The notes: a model not told the origin generated them from the letters alone. Positions 24,507-34,016 are shown, counted from the stretch's first letter. The stretch: DNA of 64,000 nt from Streptomyces spiroverticillatus (GCA_014650415.1 BMUX01000011.1:110052-174051), one strand, 5' to 3'. Numbers and translations: made by a program.

Positions 24507-24994
24507 CAGTCGTCGACGGTCTTGGGGATCGTCTTCTCGACGGGCTTCGCGAAGTCGACCAGGATGCTCGCGTCCGGGTGGTACGAGGCGGGGACCAGCA
24601 GTTCCACGTACGCCTCCCGGTAGCGGGAGATGAAGCGGATTCCGTCGTCGCCCCGGTCGTCCACGACCCACCCCACGCCGTTGACCTCCGCCGCGTTGTT
24701 CTGCGGGTCCAGGACCTCGGCGGGCCGCTCGATGCCGCAGCGCAGTACGATCGCGGGGTCGCCCCAGGCCGCCGTGTACGCGGAATCGGGCGAGGTGTCG
24801 CGGCGCGCCACGTCGTCCATGACCTTGGCCGGCAGCTCCCTGTGGAGCGCCTTGCAGTACCCCGCGACCTCGGCGTCCGGCGAAGGAACCGCCACGGCCG
24901 CGGAACCGTCGCTGGGAGAACAGGCAACGGCCGCCGACAGCAGGAGCGCTGCGGCGGCCGAGGCACGGCGGAGCCGGTGGGTCGAGGAAGCCAT
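24506..24994 (-). CDS. DUF3515-family lipoprotein
   Basis: A 162-residue secreted protein. The N-terminus carries a signal sequence ending in a lipobox-like LSAAVAC, so Cys25 would be lipidated. The mature part contains YCKALHRELPAKV, WGDPAIVLRCGIERPAEV and VELLVPASYHPDASI, with two further Cys that could form a disulfide. This matches the actinobacterial DUF3515 family, of unknown function. ATG start at 24994. It is downstream of the small Lrp-domain gene on the same strand. Confidence 0.85.
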   Translation of the reverse strand: MASSTHRLRRASAAAALLLSAAVACSPSDGSAAVAVPSPDAEVAGYCKALHRELPAKVMDDVARRDTSPDSAYTAAWGDPAIVLRCGIERPAEVLDPQNNAAEVNGVGWVVDDRGDDGIRFISRYREAYVELLVPASYHPDASILVDFAKPVEKTIPKTVDD

Positions 24995-25014
24995 GCGACC
25001 AAGCGTAGACGGGG

Positions 25015-25248
25015 CTACAAGTGGACAACCGGGCAGGTCAGAGTGCGCGTGATGCCGTCCACCTGCTGGATCTTGGCGACCACCATGCGACCGAGCTCGT
25101 CCACGGTGTCCGACTGGGCCCGCACGATCACGTCGTAGGGTCCTGTCACGTCCTCGGCCTGGATGACTCCCGTTATCTTGCCGATCAGATCGGCGACCGT
25201 CGAAGCCTTGCCGACTTCGGTCTGGATGAGGATGTACGCCTGTACCAC
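25015..25248 (-). CDS. Stand-alone Lrp/AsnC ligand-binding (RAM) domain protein
   Basis: 77 residues, the whole length being one AsnC_trans_reg/RAM domain (AYILIQTEVGKASTVADLI, GPYDVIVRAQSDTVDELGRM, GITRTLTCPVV) with no DNA-binding HTH. Such proteins form oligomers that bind amino acids and may modulate full-length Lrp regulators. The GTG at 25248 has GGAGG 4 nt upstream, a decisive ribosome site. Divergent from thiL across 220 nt in which I see no gene and no TPP riboswitch. Confidence 0.9.
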   Translation of the reverse strand: MVQAYILIQTEVGKASTVADLIGKITGVIQAEDVTGPYDVIVRAQSDTVDELGRMVVAKIQQVDGITRTLTCPVVHL

Positions 25249-25469
25249 GGAACCTCCAAGGCGGCCACGAGGATCATGTGGGGTGGGGGAAAGAGACGCC
25301 ACCGTACCGTGTCGTCGCGGGCGGTGGGGAGACTTGCGCGGCCGGTCACGCCCGTGCGCGAGAAGCGCATCGAGGCGTGCGGCGAACAGAAGTTGACGTA
25401 CACGTTGACGGTACCTAGAGCAGTGCTGGCTCGCGACCGCAAGCGCACTGGGGCAGAAGGGGCACATTC

Positions 25470-26435
25470 ATGAAGGGCACCGTGGGCGAGCTGGGAGAGT
25501 TCGGCCTCATCAGAGAGCTGACCTCCCGCCTCACCTCCACCCCGGCCGTACGGCTCGGGCCCGGCGACGACGCGGCGGTCGTCGCGGCACCGGACCGGCG
25601 GGTCGTCGCGAGCACCGACATCCTCCTGGAGGGGCGGCACTTCCGGCGCGACTGGTCGACGGCGTACGACGTGGGCCGCAAGGCCGCCGCCCAGAACCTC
25701 GCCGACATCGCGGCCATGGGCGCCGTACCCACCGCACTCCTCCTCGGCCTGGTCGTCCCCGCCGAACTCCCGGCCACCTGGCCCACCGAGCTGATGGACG
25801 GGCTGCGCGACGAGTGCCAGGTCGCGGGCGCGGCCGTGGTCGGAGGCGATGTCGTACGGGGAGACACCATCACCGTCGCGATCACCGCGCTCGGCGACCT
25901 GCGCAATCATGAGCCGGTCGTACGTTCCGGGGCCCGCCCCGGCGACGTGGTGGCCGTGACCGGGTGGCTGGGCTGGTCCGCGGCCGGGCACGCGGTCCTC
26001 TCGCGCGGCTTCCGCTCGCCGCGCGCCTTCGTCGAGGCGCACCGCAGGCCGGAACCGCCGTACCACGCGGGCCCCGCGGCGGCCGGGCTCGGCGCGACCG
26101 CGATGACCGACGTCAGCGACGGCCTGGTCGCCGACCTCGGGCACATCGCCGAGGCCAGCAAGGTCCGCATCGACCTGCGCTCGGGTCTCATCGACATCCC
26201 GACCCAGATGTCGGACATCGGGCAGGCCGTCGGCGTCGACCCGATCCAGTGGGTGCTGACCGGGGGAGAGGACCACGCGATCGTGGCGACCTTCCCGCCG
26301 GACGTGAAACTGCCCGCCCGCTGGAAGGTCATCGGCGAGGTCCTCAACCCGTCCGCGCTGCCGCAGGTGACGGTCGACGGGGCGCCCTGGACCAACAAGG
26401 GCGGCTGGGACCACTTCGGGGACATCGAGGGCTGA
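25470..26435 (+). CDS. thiL: Thiamine-monophosphate kinase
   Basis: A 321-residue PurM/AIR-synthase-like kinase. Begins MKGTVGELGEFGLI, with RLGPGDDAAVVAAP, VVGGDVVRGD, AMTDVSDGLVADLGH and LTGGEDHAIVATF. It phosphorylates thiamine phosphate to TPP. ATG start. thiD begins 36 nt downstream, so the pair supplies the late steps of thiamine synthesis. Confidence 0.97.
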   Translation: MKGTVGELGEFGLIRELTSRLTSTPAVRLGPGDDAAVVAAPDRRVVASTDILLEGRHFRRDWSTAYDVGRKAAAQNLADIAAMGAVPTALLLGLVVPAELPATWPTELMDGLRDECQVAGAAVVGGDVVRGDTITVAITALGDLRNHEPVVRSGARPGDVVAVTGWLGWSAAGHAVLSRGFRSPRAFVEAHRRPEPPYHAGPAAAGLGATAMTDVSDGLVADLGHIAEASKVRIDLRSGLIDIPTQMSDIGQAVGVDPIQWVLTGGEDHAIVATFPPDVKLPARWKVIGEVLNPSALPQVTVDGAPWTNKGGWDHFGDIEG

Positions 26436-26470
26436 TCTGTGCGGCGTACGGCCGCGCTACATTCGCAGGT

Positions 26471-27310
26471 ATGCGAATAACTCCTGCCGCACGTCACGGC
26501 GTGCTCCCCTGCGTGCTCACCGTCGCCGGTTCCGACTCCGGCGGCGGTGCGGGCATCCAGGCGGACCTGAAGACGATGCTGGCCCTGGGCGTGCACGGGA
26601 TGAGCGTGCTGACCGCCGTCACCGCCCAGAACTCCCTTGGTGTGCAGGGGGTTTGGGACCTTCCGGTGGAGGCGGTGCGCGCCCAGTACCGCAGCGTCGT
26701 CGACGACATCGGCGTGCAGGCCGTGAAGACCGGGATGCTCTCCTCCGCCGAACTGGTCGAGGAGGTGGCGGCCCTCCTCGCCGCCACCGACGCGCCCGTC
26801 GTCGTGGACCCGGTGGGCGTCTCCAAGCACGGCGACTCCCTGCTCGCCCCCTCGGCCGTGGAGTCCGTACGCAAGCACCTCCTGCCGACGGCCACCGTCA
26901 CCACCCCGAACCTCGACGAAGTGGCCCAACTCACGGGCGTACGCGTGGAGTCGGAGGACGGGATGCGCGAGGCGGCGGACGCGCTCCTCGCCTGCGGGCC
27001 GCGCTGGGTGCTGATCAAGGGCGGTCATCTCCCGGGCGACGCCGTCGACTTGCTCACGAACGGCACCGACGAGCACTGGCTGCGCGCCCCTCGCTACGAC
27101 AACCGCCATACGCACGGCACCGGTTGCACCCTCGCCTCCGCCATCGCCTCCGGTCTGGCGAAGGGCCTCGACGTGCCGCAGGCGGTCTCCGCCGCGAAGG
27201 AGTACGTCACGGAGGCCATCGCGGCGGGCTTCGCACTGGGCGCGGGCATCGGCCCGGTCGACCACGGGTGGCGGCTGCGGAACCCGGCGGAGGGCGCGGG
27301 TCAGGGGTAG
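26471..27310 (+). CDS. thiD: Hydroxymethylpyrimidine (phosphate) kinase
   Basis: A 279-residue ribokinase-like enzyme: LTVAGSDSGGGAGIQADLK, VDPVGVSKHGDSLL, TPNLDEVAQLTG, LIKGGHLPGDAVD and the anion hole/catalytic Asp region THGTGCTLASAIA. It phosphorylates HMP and HMP-P. TACATT lies 7 nt before the ATG, so a second, nearly leaderless transcript is possible in addition to read-through from thiL. Its 3' end overlaps the convergent monooxygenase gene by 10 bp. Confidence 0.95.
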   Translation: MRITPAARHGVLPCVLTVAGSDSGGGAGIQADLKTMLALGVHGMSVLTAVTAQNSLGVQGVWDLPVEAVRAQYRSVVDDIGVQAVKTGMLSSAELVEEVAALLAATDAPVVVDPVGVSKHGDSLLAPSAVESVRKHLLPTATVTTPNLDEVAQLTGVRVESEDGMREAADALLACGPRWVLIKGGHLPGDAVDLLTNGTDEHWLRAPRYDNRHTHGTGCTLASAIASGLAKGLDVPQAVSAAKEYVTEAIAAGFALGAGIGPVDHGWRLRNPAEGAGQG

Positions 27311-28527
27311 TCGCGCAGGACGATGTCCGTCGCCGCTTTCTCGGTCAGCTTCTTGAAGAACCCGGCCAGCGGGCGTGCGGAGAGCATCCGGTACGTGAGG
27401 TCCCGCTGCCGGATCTTGCGCGCGGTGGGCGGCGCGAGGAAGGGGCCCGCGTTGCCCGCGATCTTCTGGCAGCCCTTGGCGAAGTCGCCGAAGGCGGCCT
27501 CGTACGCGGCGAAGGCGGTGCGGTGGTCGCCGCCCGCCGCCGCCAGCTCACCGGCCAGGACGTACGCGGCGACGACGGCCGCCCCCGTCCCCATGCCGCC
27601 CATGGTCGCCCCGTACCCGGCATCGCCGACGAGCACCACCCGCCCGACGGACAGCCGGTCGACGTGGATCTGGGCGATGGCGTCGAAGTACAGCTCGTCG
27701 ACGGAGGTGAGCCCGCCCAGCGCTTCGAGGACGCGCGGTGCCTCCCACCCCATCCCCCGGAACCGCTCCGTGAGGATCTTCTGCTGCTGCGCGAGGTCGC
27801 GCCGGTCGAAGTCGAGCCGCTCGGGGGAGGAGAAGACGAGGGTCGCCCCGGCGTGGGAGGGGACGCCGTCCGCGTTGCCGATGCCGACCATGCGGCCGGG
27901 GTCGCTGTGGATGCGGGCGGTGCGGTCGAGCCCCAGATGATTGGGCACGTCGAATCCGGCGACGCAGTACCCGAGGTACGTCAGGTACCGGGACTCGTCG
28001 CCGAAGGCGAGGGCGCGGGTGCGGGAGTGCAGGCCGTCGGCGCCGACGACGAGGTCGAAGGTGTCGGGCGCACCCTTCTCGAAGGTGACGTCGACGCCGG
28101 TCGGGGTCTCGTGAAGGCTCGCGACCGAGTCCCCGAAGACGTACGTGACATGGGGCAGGTCCCGGGTCCGCTCGTACATGATCGCGGCGAGTTCACCGCG
28201 GGCGATCTCCACGTCGCCGCTCATCATGGCGGCGGGCAGCTCGATGCGGGGACTTCCGTCGGCGTCGACGAGGGTCTGCACGCCCATGTGCGTCTGGCGG
28301 GCGTGCACCTCCTCCCAGATCCCCATGTCCTGAAGGACTTTCCGGTGCACGTGCCCCCGGAAGTCCACGGCGAACCCGCCGGGCCGCAGCGCGGGCGCCC
28401 TCTCGACGACGGTGACACGGGCCCCGCGCCGGGCGAGCTGGAGGGCGAGGGCGGGGCCGGCGACGCTGGCGCCGGAGACGAGGAGGTGGAGGTGGGCGAG
28501 GCTCTGGTCCTGCGGCTGCTTGGTCAT
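27301..28527 (-). CDS. FAD-dependent monooxygenase
   Basis: A 408-residue PHBH-fold flavoprotein. N-terminal LLVSGASVAGPALALQLARR (GxGxxG-type; the first Gly is followed by Ala-Ser), FDLVVGADGLHSRTR (DG motif) and GRVVLVGDAGYGATMGG (GD motif). It should hydroxylate an aromatic or polyketide-like substrate using NAD(P)H and O2; the substrate is unknown. ATG at 28527. A solitary accessory gene between thiD and the DAK2 gene, which may have been added here. Confidence 0.88.
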   Translation of the reverse strand: MTKQPQDQSLAHLHLLVSGASVAGPALALQLARRGARVTVVERAPALRPGGFAVDFRGHVHRKVLQDMGIWEEVHARQTHMGVQTLVDADGSPRIELPAAMMSGDVEIARGELAAIMYERTRDLPHVTYVFGDSVASLHETPTGVDVTFEKGAPDTFDLVVGADGLHSRTRALAFGDESRYLTYLGYCVAGFDVPNHLGLDRTARIHSDPGRMVGIGNADGVPSHAGATLVFSSPERLDFDRRDLAQQQKILTERFRGMGWEAPRVLEALGGLTSVDELYFDAIAQIHVDRLSVGRVVLVGDAGYGATMGGMGTGAAVVAAYVLAGELAAAGGDHRTAFAAYEAAFGDFAKGCQKIAGNAGPFLAPPTARKIRQRDLTYRMLSARPLAGFFKKLTEKAATDIVLRDYP

Positions 28528-28585
28528 GGGGGGAGCGTGGCGGGGCGGGCTTACCGGGTACTGACCGCGCGCTGACGGGGCCGTG

Positions 28586-28622
28586 CCCCTTCAGGGGCGC
28601 GGGGAACTGCGCGACCAGCCAC
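28586..28622 (-). repeat. Dispersed intergenic repeat, copy 1
   Basis: This ~37-nt element has its reverse complement at 62034-62070 with only a few differences; both contain the core GCGCAGTTCCCCGCGCCCCT. The type is common between Streptomyces genes, to my recollection. It fills the gap 28528-28724, which has no gene. Confidence 0.75.
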
Positions 28623-28724
28623 CCACCCAGCCGCGCGGCCGAGCGCTTTAGGTGGAGGGGCGGGGCTGGGGACCCCCTGGCCCGGCGGGCCAGGGGGCTT
28701 CACGTGCCCGGTGCCGGGAGGGAC

Positions 28725-30395
28725 CTACTCGATGCCGATCAGGAGTGGGGAAGCCTGCCTCCCACCCCGATAGACCACCGTGTCCACGGCCAAGTGCCGC
28801 CCCCGCACATGGGCTTCGAGCGCCTCACCGAGCCCCTCCGGCATCGAGTCCCCCAGCACGAGCGTCACCAGCTCACCCCCCGCCGACAGCATCCGGTCCA
28901 GCACCGTCCGTGCCGTCACGGCGACGTCCGTGCCGATCACGGCGACGTCCCCGTCGATGAGCCCGAGTACGTCCCCCGCCTGGCAGACGCCCGCCGTAGT
29001 CCACGACTGCCGTTCCGCGACGGCCAGTTCGGCGTACCGGGTGGCCCCCGCCGCCGACGTCATCGCGACGACGTCCTCGTCGAAGCGCCGGTCCGGCTCG
29101 TGCACCGCGAGCGCCGCGATGCCCTGCACGGCGGCCCGGGTCGGGATCAGCGCGACCCGCACCCCTTCCGTCCGTACCTGCTGGGCGGCCGCCGCAGCCG
29201 TGTGCCGCAGATCGGCGTCGTTGGGCAGCAGCACGACCTCCCGCGCGTGCGCCCGCCGGATCGCCTCGACCAGTTCGCCGCTGGCCGGGGGCTCCCCGGG
29301 CCGGGCCAGCACGGTCGTCGCACCGGCTTCCATGCACAGTTCCAGCAGGCCCTCGCCGGGAACCACCGCGACGACCGCCCGCTGCGCGCGCTCACGCGGC
29401 GGAGCCACCCGGTCCGTACCGAAGTGCGTGATGCGGATCCGGTACGGCCGCCCGGCCTCGACCCCCGCCTCCACGGCGGCACCCGCGTCGTCCACATGGA
29501 CGTGCACGTTCCACAGCCCGTCCCCGCCCACCACGACCAGCGAGTCCCCGAGCCCGTCGAGCCGGTGCCGCAGCCGGTCCACGGCCGCGTCGTCCGCCTC
29601 CAGCAGGTAGATCACCTCGAAGGCGGGCCCGCCCTCGTCGGCGTGGTCCGCGGAACAGTCGTCGGCGGCGGGCGGCAGGGCCGGAGCCTTCGCCCGTACG
29701 GCCACCGCTTCCCCCGTGACCGCCTCGACCAGCACCCCCAGCACCGCCACGAGCCCCCGCCCGCCGGCGTCCACGACCCCGGCCCGGCCGAGGGCGGCGA
29801 GCTGCCCGGTGGTCTGCGGCAGCGCGGCCCGGGCGCCCTCGTACGCGGCCCGGGCGACGACGGACACGGACGCGGCCCCCGAGGAGGAGGCGGCCAGTGA
29901 GGAGGCGGCCAGTGAGGAGGCGGCCGCCTGCGCCGCCGCCGTGGCGACGGTCAGCACCGTCCCCTCCACGGGGTGCGCCACCGCCTCGTACGCCAGGGAC
30001 GCCGCCCGCTCCAGGGCCCGGCGCAGCGCCGCCCCGTCCGCGCGCTCCGCGGCGGCCAGCTCCTCGGACATCCCCCGCAGGAGCTGGGAGAGGATCGTGC
30101 CGGAGTTCCCCCGGGCGCCTATCAGCGCACCGTGCGCCATGGCCCGTACCGCATCGGACAGCAGCGGAGCCGAAGCGGCCGGACCCGTCACCGTCTCGTG
30201 CGCGGCGAAGACGGCCTCCACGGCCTGTGCGGCGGACTCCATCGTCAGATACAGATTCGTCCCCGTGTCCCCGTCGGCGACCGGATAGACGTTGATCGCG
30301 TCGATCTCCTCGCGCTCCGCACCCAGGGCGGCGAGAGCCAGCGAGCACCAGGTGCGTACCGCGACGGCGTCGAGGTCGTCGGGGGACTGCGGCAC
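28725..30395 (-). CDS. DAK2-domain protein (YloV/FakA-like)
   Basis: 556 residues. The N-terminal DAK2 kinase domain has NVYPVADGDTGTNLYLTM and ALIGARGNSGTILSQLLRG; middle and C-terminal domains of the YloV/FakA type follow (NVHVHVDDAGAAVEAG, PNDADLRHTAAAAAQQVR). FakA phosphorylates exogenous fatty acids with a FakB partner; whether this homologue does is unproven. The GTG at 30395 has AAGGAGGAG 6 nt upstream. A Ser/Ala repeat (SSLAASSLAASSSGAAS) sits near residue 165. It is divergent from rpmB, whereas in relatives it is normally co-directional with recG (see findings). Confidence 0.88.
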   Translation of the reverse strand: MPQSPDDLDAVAVRTWCSLALAALGAEREEIDAINVYPVADGDTGTNLYLTMESAAQAVEAVFAAHETVTGPAASAPLLSDAVRAMAHGALIGARGNSGTILSQLLRGMSEELAAAERADGAALRRALERAASLAYEAVAHPVEGTVLTVATAAAQAAASSLAASSLAASSSGAASVSVVARAAYEGARAALPQTTGQLAALGRAGVVDAGGRGLVAVLGVLVEAVTGEAVAVRAKAPALPPAADDCSADHADEGGPAFEVIYLLEADDAAVDRLRHRLDGLGDSLVVVGGDGLWNVHVHVDDAGAAVEAGVEAGRPYRIRITHFGTDRVAPPRERAQRAVVAVVPGEGLLELCMEAGATTVLARPGEPPASGELVEAIRRAHAREVVLLPNDADLRHTAAAAAQQVRTEGVRVALIPTRAAVQGIAALAVHEPDRRFDEDVVAMTSAAGATRYAELAVAERQSWTTAGVCQAGDVLGLIDGDVAVIGTDVAVTARTVLDRMLSAGGELVTLVLGDSMPEGLGEALEAHVRGRHLAVDTVVYRGGRQASPLLIGIE

Positions 30396-30640
30396 CTGGG
30401 CCTCCTCCTTGAGCAGCGGGAACTCTCGCAGATTAGCCCCCGGGGCAGGGGCGGCGGCAGAAGGGGCCGGGGCGAGGTCCCCGGGAGCCGTGGTAGTTTC
30501 GTTGTACGAGAGCAGTCGTTGTATGCTGCTCCGGTTGCCCGATGAAAATCGGGACATTCCCCCGGCTACGCCACAGGATCCTCGGATCTTTCGGCATGCC
30601 GGAATTCACTGTAAGTGCATCTGAAGTCTTTGGAGTGACC

Positions 30641-30826
30641 GTGGCTGCCAACTGCGACGTCTGCGGCAAGGGGCCGGGCTTCGGCAACAACATTTCGCAC
30701 TCGCACCGCCGTACCTCGCGTCGTTGGAACCCCAACATCCAGCGCGTGCGTGCAGTGGTCGGTCGGACGCCGAAGCGGCTTAACGTCTGCACCTCGTGCA
30801 TCAAGGCCGGCAAGGTCTCGCGCTGA
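30641..30826 (+). CDS. rpmB: 50S ribosomal protein L28
   Basis: A 61-residue L28 of the zinc-binding type, with CDVCGKGPGFGNN and CTSCIKAGKVSR providing four cysteines. The central HSHRRTSRRWNPNIQ is characteristic. The GTG at 30641 has GGAG 5-6 nt upstream. Upstream, the AT-rich stretch 30490-30560 must hold its promoter (TATGCT at 30522 is a candidate -10, but no well-spaced -35). Confidence 0.97.
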   Translation: MAANCDVCGKGPGFGNNISHSHRRTSRRWNPNIQRVRAVVGRTPKRLNVCTSCIKAGKVSR

Positions 30827-30864
30827 CGTCTAGATAGCGCGGCCACCTAGCTGGTTGCTTGAAG

Positions 30865-30896
30865 AACCGGTCCACCCTCGGGTGGGCCGGTTTTTT
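30865..30896 (+). terminator. Terminator of rpmB
   Basis: A 12-bp stem with one G-T pair (AACCGGTCCACC / GGTGGGCCGGTT) and TTTTTT directly after it, the strongest intrinsic terminator in the window. Confidence 0.95.
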
Positions 30897-30935
30897 CTTG
30901 CCCGTTTCTTGTCCTTCGGTGAGCACAATCGGCGC

Positions 30936-33900
30936 ATGCGCTTCGGACTGCTGGGCCCCGTGGAGATACGCACCGACACCGGTGAGAGTCTCGACCCCGG
31001 CGGCGAGCGCCCGCGCACTCTCCTCGCACTGTTGCTTCTGAGCACCGGGCGTGGTGTCAGCGTTGAACGCCTCATAGAGGGCTTGTACGGCGACGAGCCG
31101 CCGGCCGGAGCCGCGAACGCCCTCCAGTCACAGGTGTCACGGCTGCGCAGACGCCTCCAGGTGCTCGGCGTACGGATCGAGTCAGTTCCCTTCGGATACC
31201 GACTGGACGTGGATCCGGCGGACACCGACGTGCACCTGTTCCAGAACGCTGTGCGCGCCGGACGCACCGCACTGGCGGCGGGGGAGCACGGGCGGGCCGC
31301 AGCACTGTTGCGCGAGGGCCTCGCACTGTGGCGGGGGAGCGCCCTCGCCGACCTGACGCCCGTGCCCTGCGTCACAGCGGAGGCCCGTCGCCTGGAAGAG
31401 ACCCGGCTCGACGCCCGGGAGGATCTCGCGGCGGCGGAGCTGGGGCTCGGGGGAGGCACCGCGCTGGTGCCGGAACTGCGCGAGCTGATCGCCGCACAAC
31501 CGCTGCGGGAGCGCCCGTACGGACTCCTGATGCGCGCCCTCAGGGCGGCCGGGCGGACCGCCGAGGGGCTCGCCGTGTACGAGGACGCCCGGCACACCCT
31601 CGCCGAGCACCTGGGTGCCGACCCCTCGCCCGAGCTGGCCGCCCTCCACCTGGAACTCCTGCGCCCGGAAGGCGCCGCAGCACCCCGGCCGGTGCCCGCC
31701 CGGCTCACCAGCTTCGTCGGCCGCGAGGACGCCCTGCAGCAGCTCGGCGGGCTGCTGCGCACCGCCCGCCTGGTGACGCTCACCGGGCCCGGCGGCGCGG
31801 GCAAGACGCGCCTCGCACAGGAGGGTGCGGGGCGGTGGCCCGGTGCGGTCTGCTACGTCGAACTGGCACCGGTGCCGGACGCGGCGGGCCTGCCGTACGC
31901 CGTACTGGCGGCCCTCGGCGTACGCGAGAGCGGCTTCCCGGACCGGGCAGGGGGCGCGGACGCCCTGGACCGGCTGCTGGCGGCGCTGGCGGCCCTCCCC
32001 GGTCTGCTCCTCGTGCTGGACAACTGCGAGCACCTGGTCGACGGGGCGGCGGCGCTGGCGGTACGGATCCTGGGCGCGCACCCGCAGCTGCGGGTGCTGG
32101 CCACCAGCAGGGAGGCGCTGGCCATCACCGGGGAGACGCTGGTCACGGTGGAACCGCTCGGGGAGCCGGCGGCGGTGCGCCTCTTCGCGGAGCGCGCGGC
32201 AGCGGTACGCCCGGGAATCGACCTGCGCGCCGGCGCCGAGGGGCACACCCGCGCGGTGCGGCTGTGCGCCGCCCTGGACGGGCTGCCGCTCGCCCTGGAG
32301 CTCGCGGCGGCCAGGCTGCGCACCCTCACGGTCGAGGAACTCGCCGACCGCCTGGGCGACCGGCTGGGCGGCTCCGGTTCCGGTGCTGGCTCCGGTGACG
32401 ACCGCTTCCGGTTGCTGTCGCGCGGCGACCGCACCAAGGAGCCCCGGCACCGGACTCTGCGCGCGGTGGTGGAGTGGAGCTGGGAACTGCTGGACGAGGC
32501 GGAGCAGGAGCTGGCGCGAAGGTTCACCGTGTTCGCTGGTGGGGCGACGGCGGATGCCGTGCAGGAGGTGTGCGCGGTCGTCGACGCGGAGGACGTCCTG
32601 ACCTCCCTCGTGGAGAAGTCCTTCGTGACGGTCACCGACGGGCGCTACCGGATGCTGGAGACGATCCGGGCCTTCTGCGCGGAGCAACTGGGCACGGAGG
32701 AACGGGAGTTCCGGGCCGCTCACGCGGCGTACTTCCTGAACCTCGCCGAAGAGGCCGAACCCCACCTGCGCGGGGCGACGCAGCTGCACTGGCTGGACCG
32801 CATCGAGGCCGAGCACACCGACCTCCTGGCGGCCGTGCGGCACGGCGGCACCGCCACCTCCCTGCGCCTGATCGCCTGCCTCTCCTGGTACGCACCGCTG
32901 CGCGGACGCTCGGGGGAACTGGCACAGGCGGCCCGTGCGGTGCTGGAGAGGACCGGGCAGCAGCCCCCGGAGGGGCTCGTGGAGGAATACGTACTGTGCC
33001 TGCTCGCGGCCGTCGACCACCGTGCCGGAGCGGCCGTCACCGTGGCGGACGAGGAACTGACCGCACACGCCGACCGGCTGATCGCGGGCCTGATCGGCAC
33101 CCTGCGCCGGCCGCACGTCCTTACCCTGTGGTCCCTCGCGTCGGGCCCTCGCACGAGCACCGGAGCGCCGCCGGAGACGGAGGCGGCGTACGGCGACAGC
33201 AGCCCCTGGGCGGCGGCGCTGCTGCGGATGGGCCGCGCCTACCAGCACCTGTTCGCGGGGCGGCCCGGACCGGCGGAGGAGGACTTCACCGACGCCCTGA
33301 CCGGCTTCCGGGCGACAGGGGACCGCTGGGGCATCGCCAACTCCCTCGACCCGCTGGCCACGTTCGCGCACTGGCGCAGCGACCACACCCGGGCGCTGGA
33401 ACTCCTGGACGAAGCACTCGTCCTCGTCACCGAGCTCCGTGCCCCCGAGGAGACCGCCGACATGCTGATGCGACGCGGCCACGTCCTGCTGCACGCGGGC
33501 CGCGCCGACGAGGCCGTCGCCCTCTTCACCCGCTCCGCCCAACTGTCCGGGGCCGTCGGTGTCCCCGACAAGGCGGCCGGCGCACTGCGCGGACTCGGCG
33601 ACGCGGCCCGCATCGCCGGGGACACGGCCCGCGCTCGCGCGCACTACGAAACGGCGCTCGCCGGCGGAACGGACAGCTGGTTCGGCACGGGCGAAACCCT
33701 GCGCGTGCTCCTCGGCCTCGGCCGCACCGCCCTCGCGGAGGGCGACCGGGACCTGGCCGAGGAGTGCTTCGCCCAGGCCGCCGTCCTGGCCCGGAACCAG
33801 CCCGGCCGCCTGATCCTGGCCGAGCTCGCCGAAGCCCGGGCGGAAGCGGGCCCGCCGCGACGAACGGCGGAACTGCTGGGCGAGGCGGAGGCCCATCGCG

Positions 33901-34016
33901 GGGCACCCCAGCTGGGCGACCTCGACGTCGTACGAACCATGCAGGCGGCCCGCGCTGCGCTGACCCCGGATGCGTACCGGGCTGCGTACGAGCGGGGGCG
34001 TCGGGCCCGCGCGTGA
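30936..34016 (+). CDS. AfsR/SARP-type transcriptional regulator with NB-ARC ATPase and TPR domains
   Basis: 1026 residues. Residues 1-95 form an OmpR-like winged HTH (MRFGLLGPVEIRTDTGE, ANALQSQVSRLRRRLQ), ~100-250 a bacterial transcriptional activation domain, then an NTPase with Walker A TLTGPGGAGKTRLAQ and Walker B LLLVLDNCEHLVD. The C-terminal ~450 residues are TPR-like helical repeats. AfsR-like proteins couple nucleotide state to activation of secondary-metabolism genes; targets here are unknown and no biosynthetic cluster is adjacent. The ATG at 30936 follows CACAAT by 6 nt with no ribosome site, suggesting a leaderless mRNA. It sits between rpmB and recG, probably as an insertion. Confidence 0.9.
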   Translation: MRFGLLGPVEIRTDTGESLDPGGERPRTLLALLLLSTGRGVSVERLIEGLYGDEPPAGAANALQSQVSRLRRRLQVLGVRIESVPFGYRLDVDPADTDVHLFQNAVRAGRTALAAGEHGRAAALLREGLALWRGSALADLTPVPCVTAEARRLEETRLDAREDLAAAELGLGGGTALVPELRELIAAQPLRERPYGLLMRALRAAGRTAEGLAVYEDARHTLAEHLGADPSPELAALHLELLRPEGAAAPRPVPARLTSFVGREDALQQLGGLLRTARLVTLTGPGGAGKTRLAQEGAGRWPGAVCYVELAPVPDAAGLPYAVLAALGVRESGFPDRAGGADALDRLLAALAALPGLLLVLDNCEHLVDGAAALAVRILGAHPQLRVLATSREALAITGETLVTVEPLGEPAAVRLFAERAAAVRPGIDLRAGAEGHTRAVRLCAALDGLPLALELAAARLRTLTVEELADRLGDRLGGSGSGAGSGDDRFRLLSRGDRTKEPRHRTLRAVVEWSWELLDEAEQELARRFTVFAGGATADAVQEVCAVVDAEDVLTSLVEKSFVTVTDGRYRMLETIRAFCAEQLGTEEREFRAAHAAYFLNLAEEAEPHLRGATQLHWLDRIEAEHTDLLAAVRHGGTATSLRLIACLSWYAPLRGRSGELAQAARAVLERTGQQPPEGLVEEYVLCLLAAVDHRAGAAVTVADEELTAHADRLIAGLIGTLRRPHVLTLWSLASGPRTSTGAPPETEAAYGDSSPWAAALLRMGRAYQHLFAGRPGPAEEDFTDALTGFRATGDRWGIANSLDPLATFAHWRSDHTRALELLDEALVLVTELRAPEETADMLMRRGHVLLHAGRADEAVALFTRSAQLSGAVGVPDKAAGALRGLGDAARIAGDTARARAHYETALAGGTDSWFGTGETLRVLLGLGRTALAEGDRDLAEECFAQAAVLARNQPGRLILAELAEARAEAGPPRRTAELLGEAEAHRGAPQLGDLDVVRTMQAARAALTPDAYRAAYERGRRARA

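Noticed and set aside
25249..25469. TPP riboswitch before thiL
   Set aside because: No CUGAGA-type or other THI-box core could be found upstream of thiL or thiD.
30502..30527. rpmB promoter TTGTAC/TATGCT
   Set aside because: The spacing is only 14 nt; not listed as a feature because a better pair was not found.
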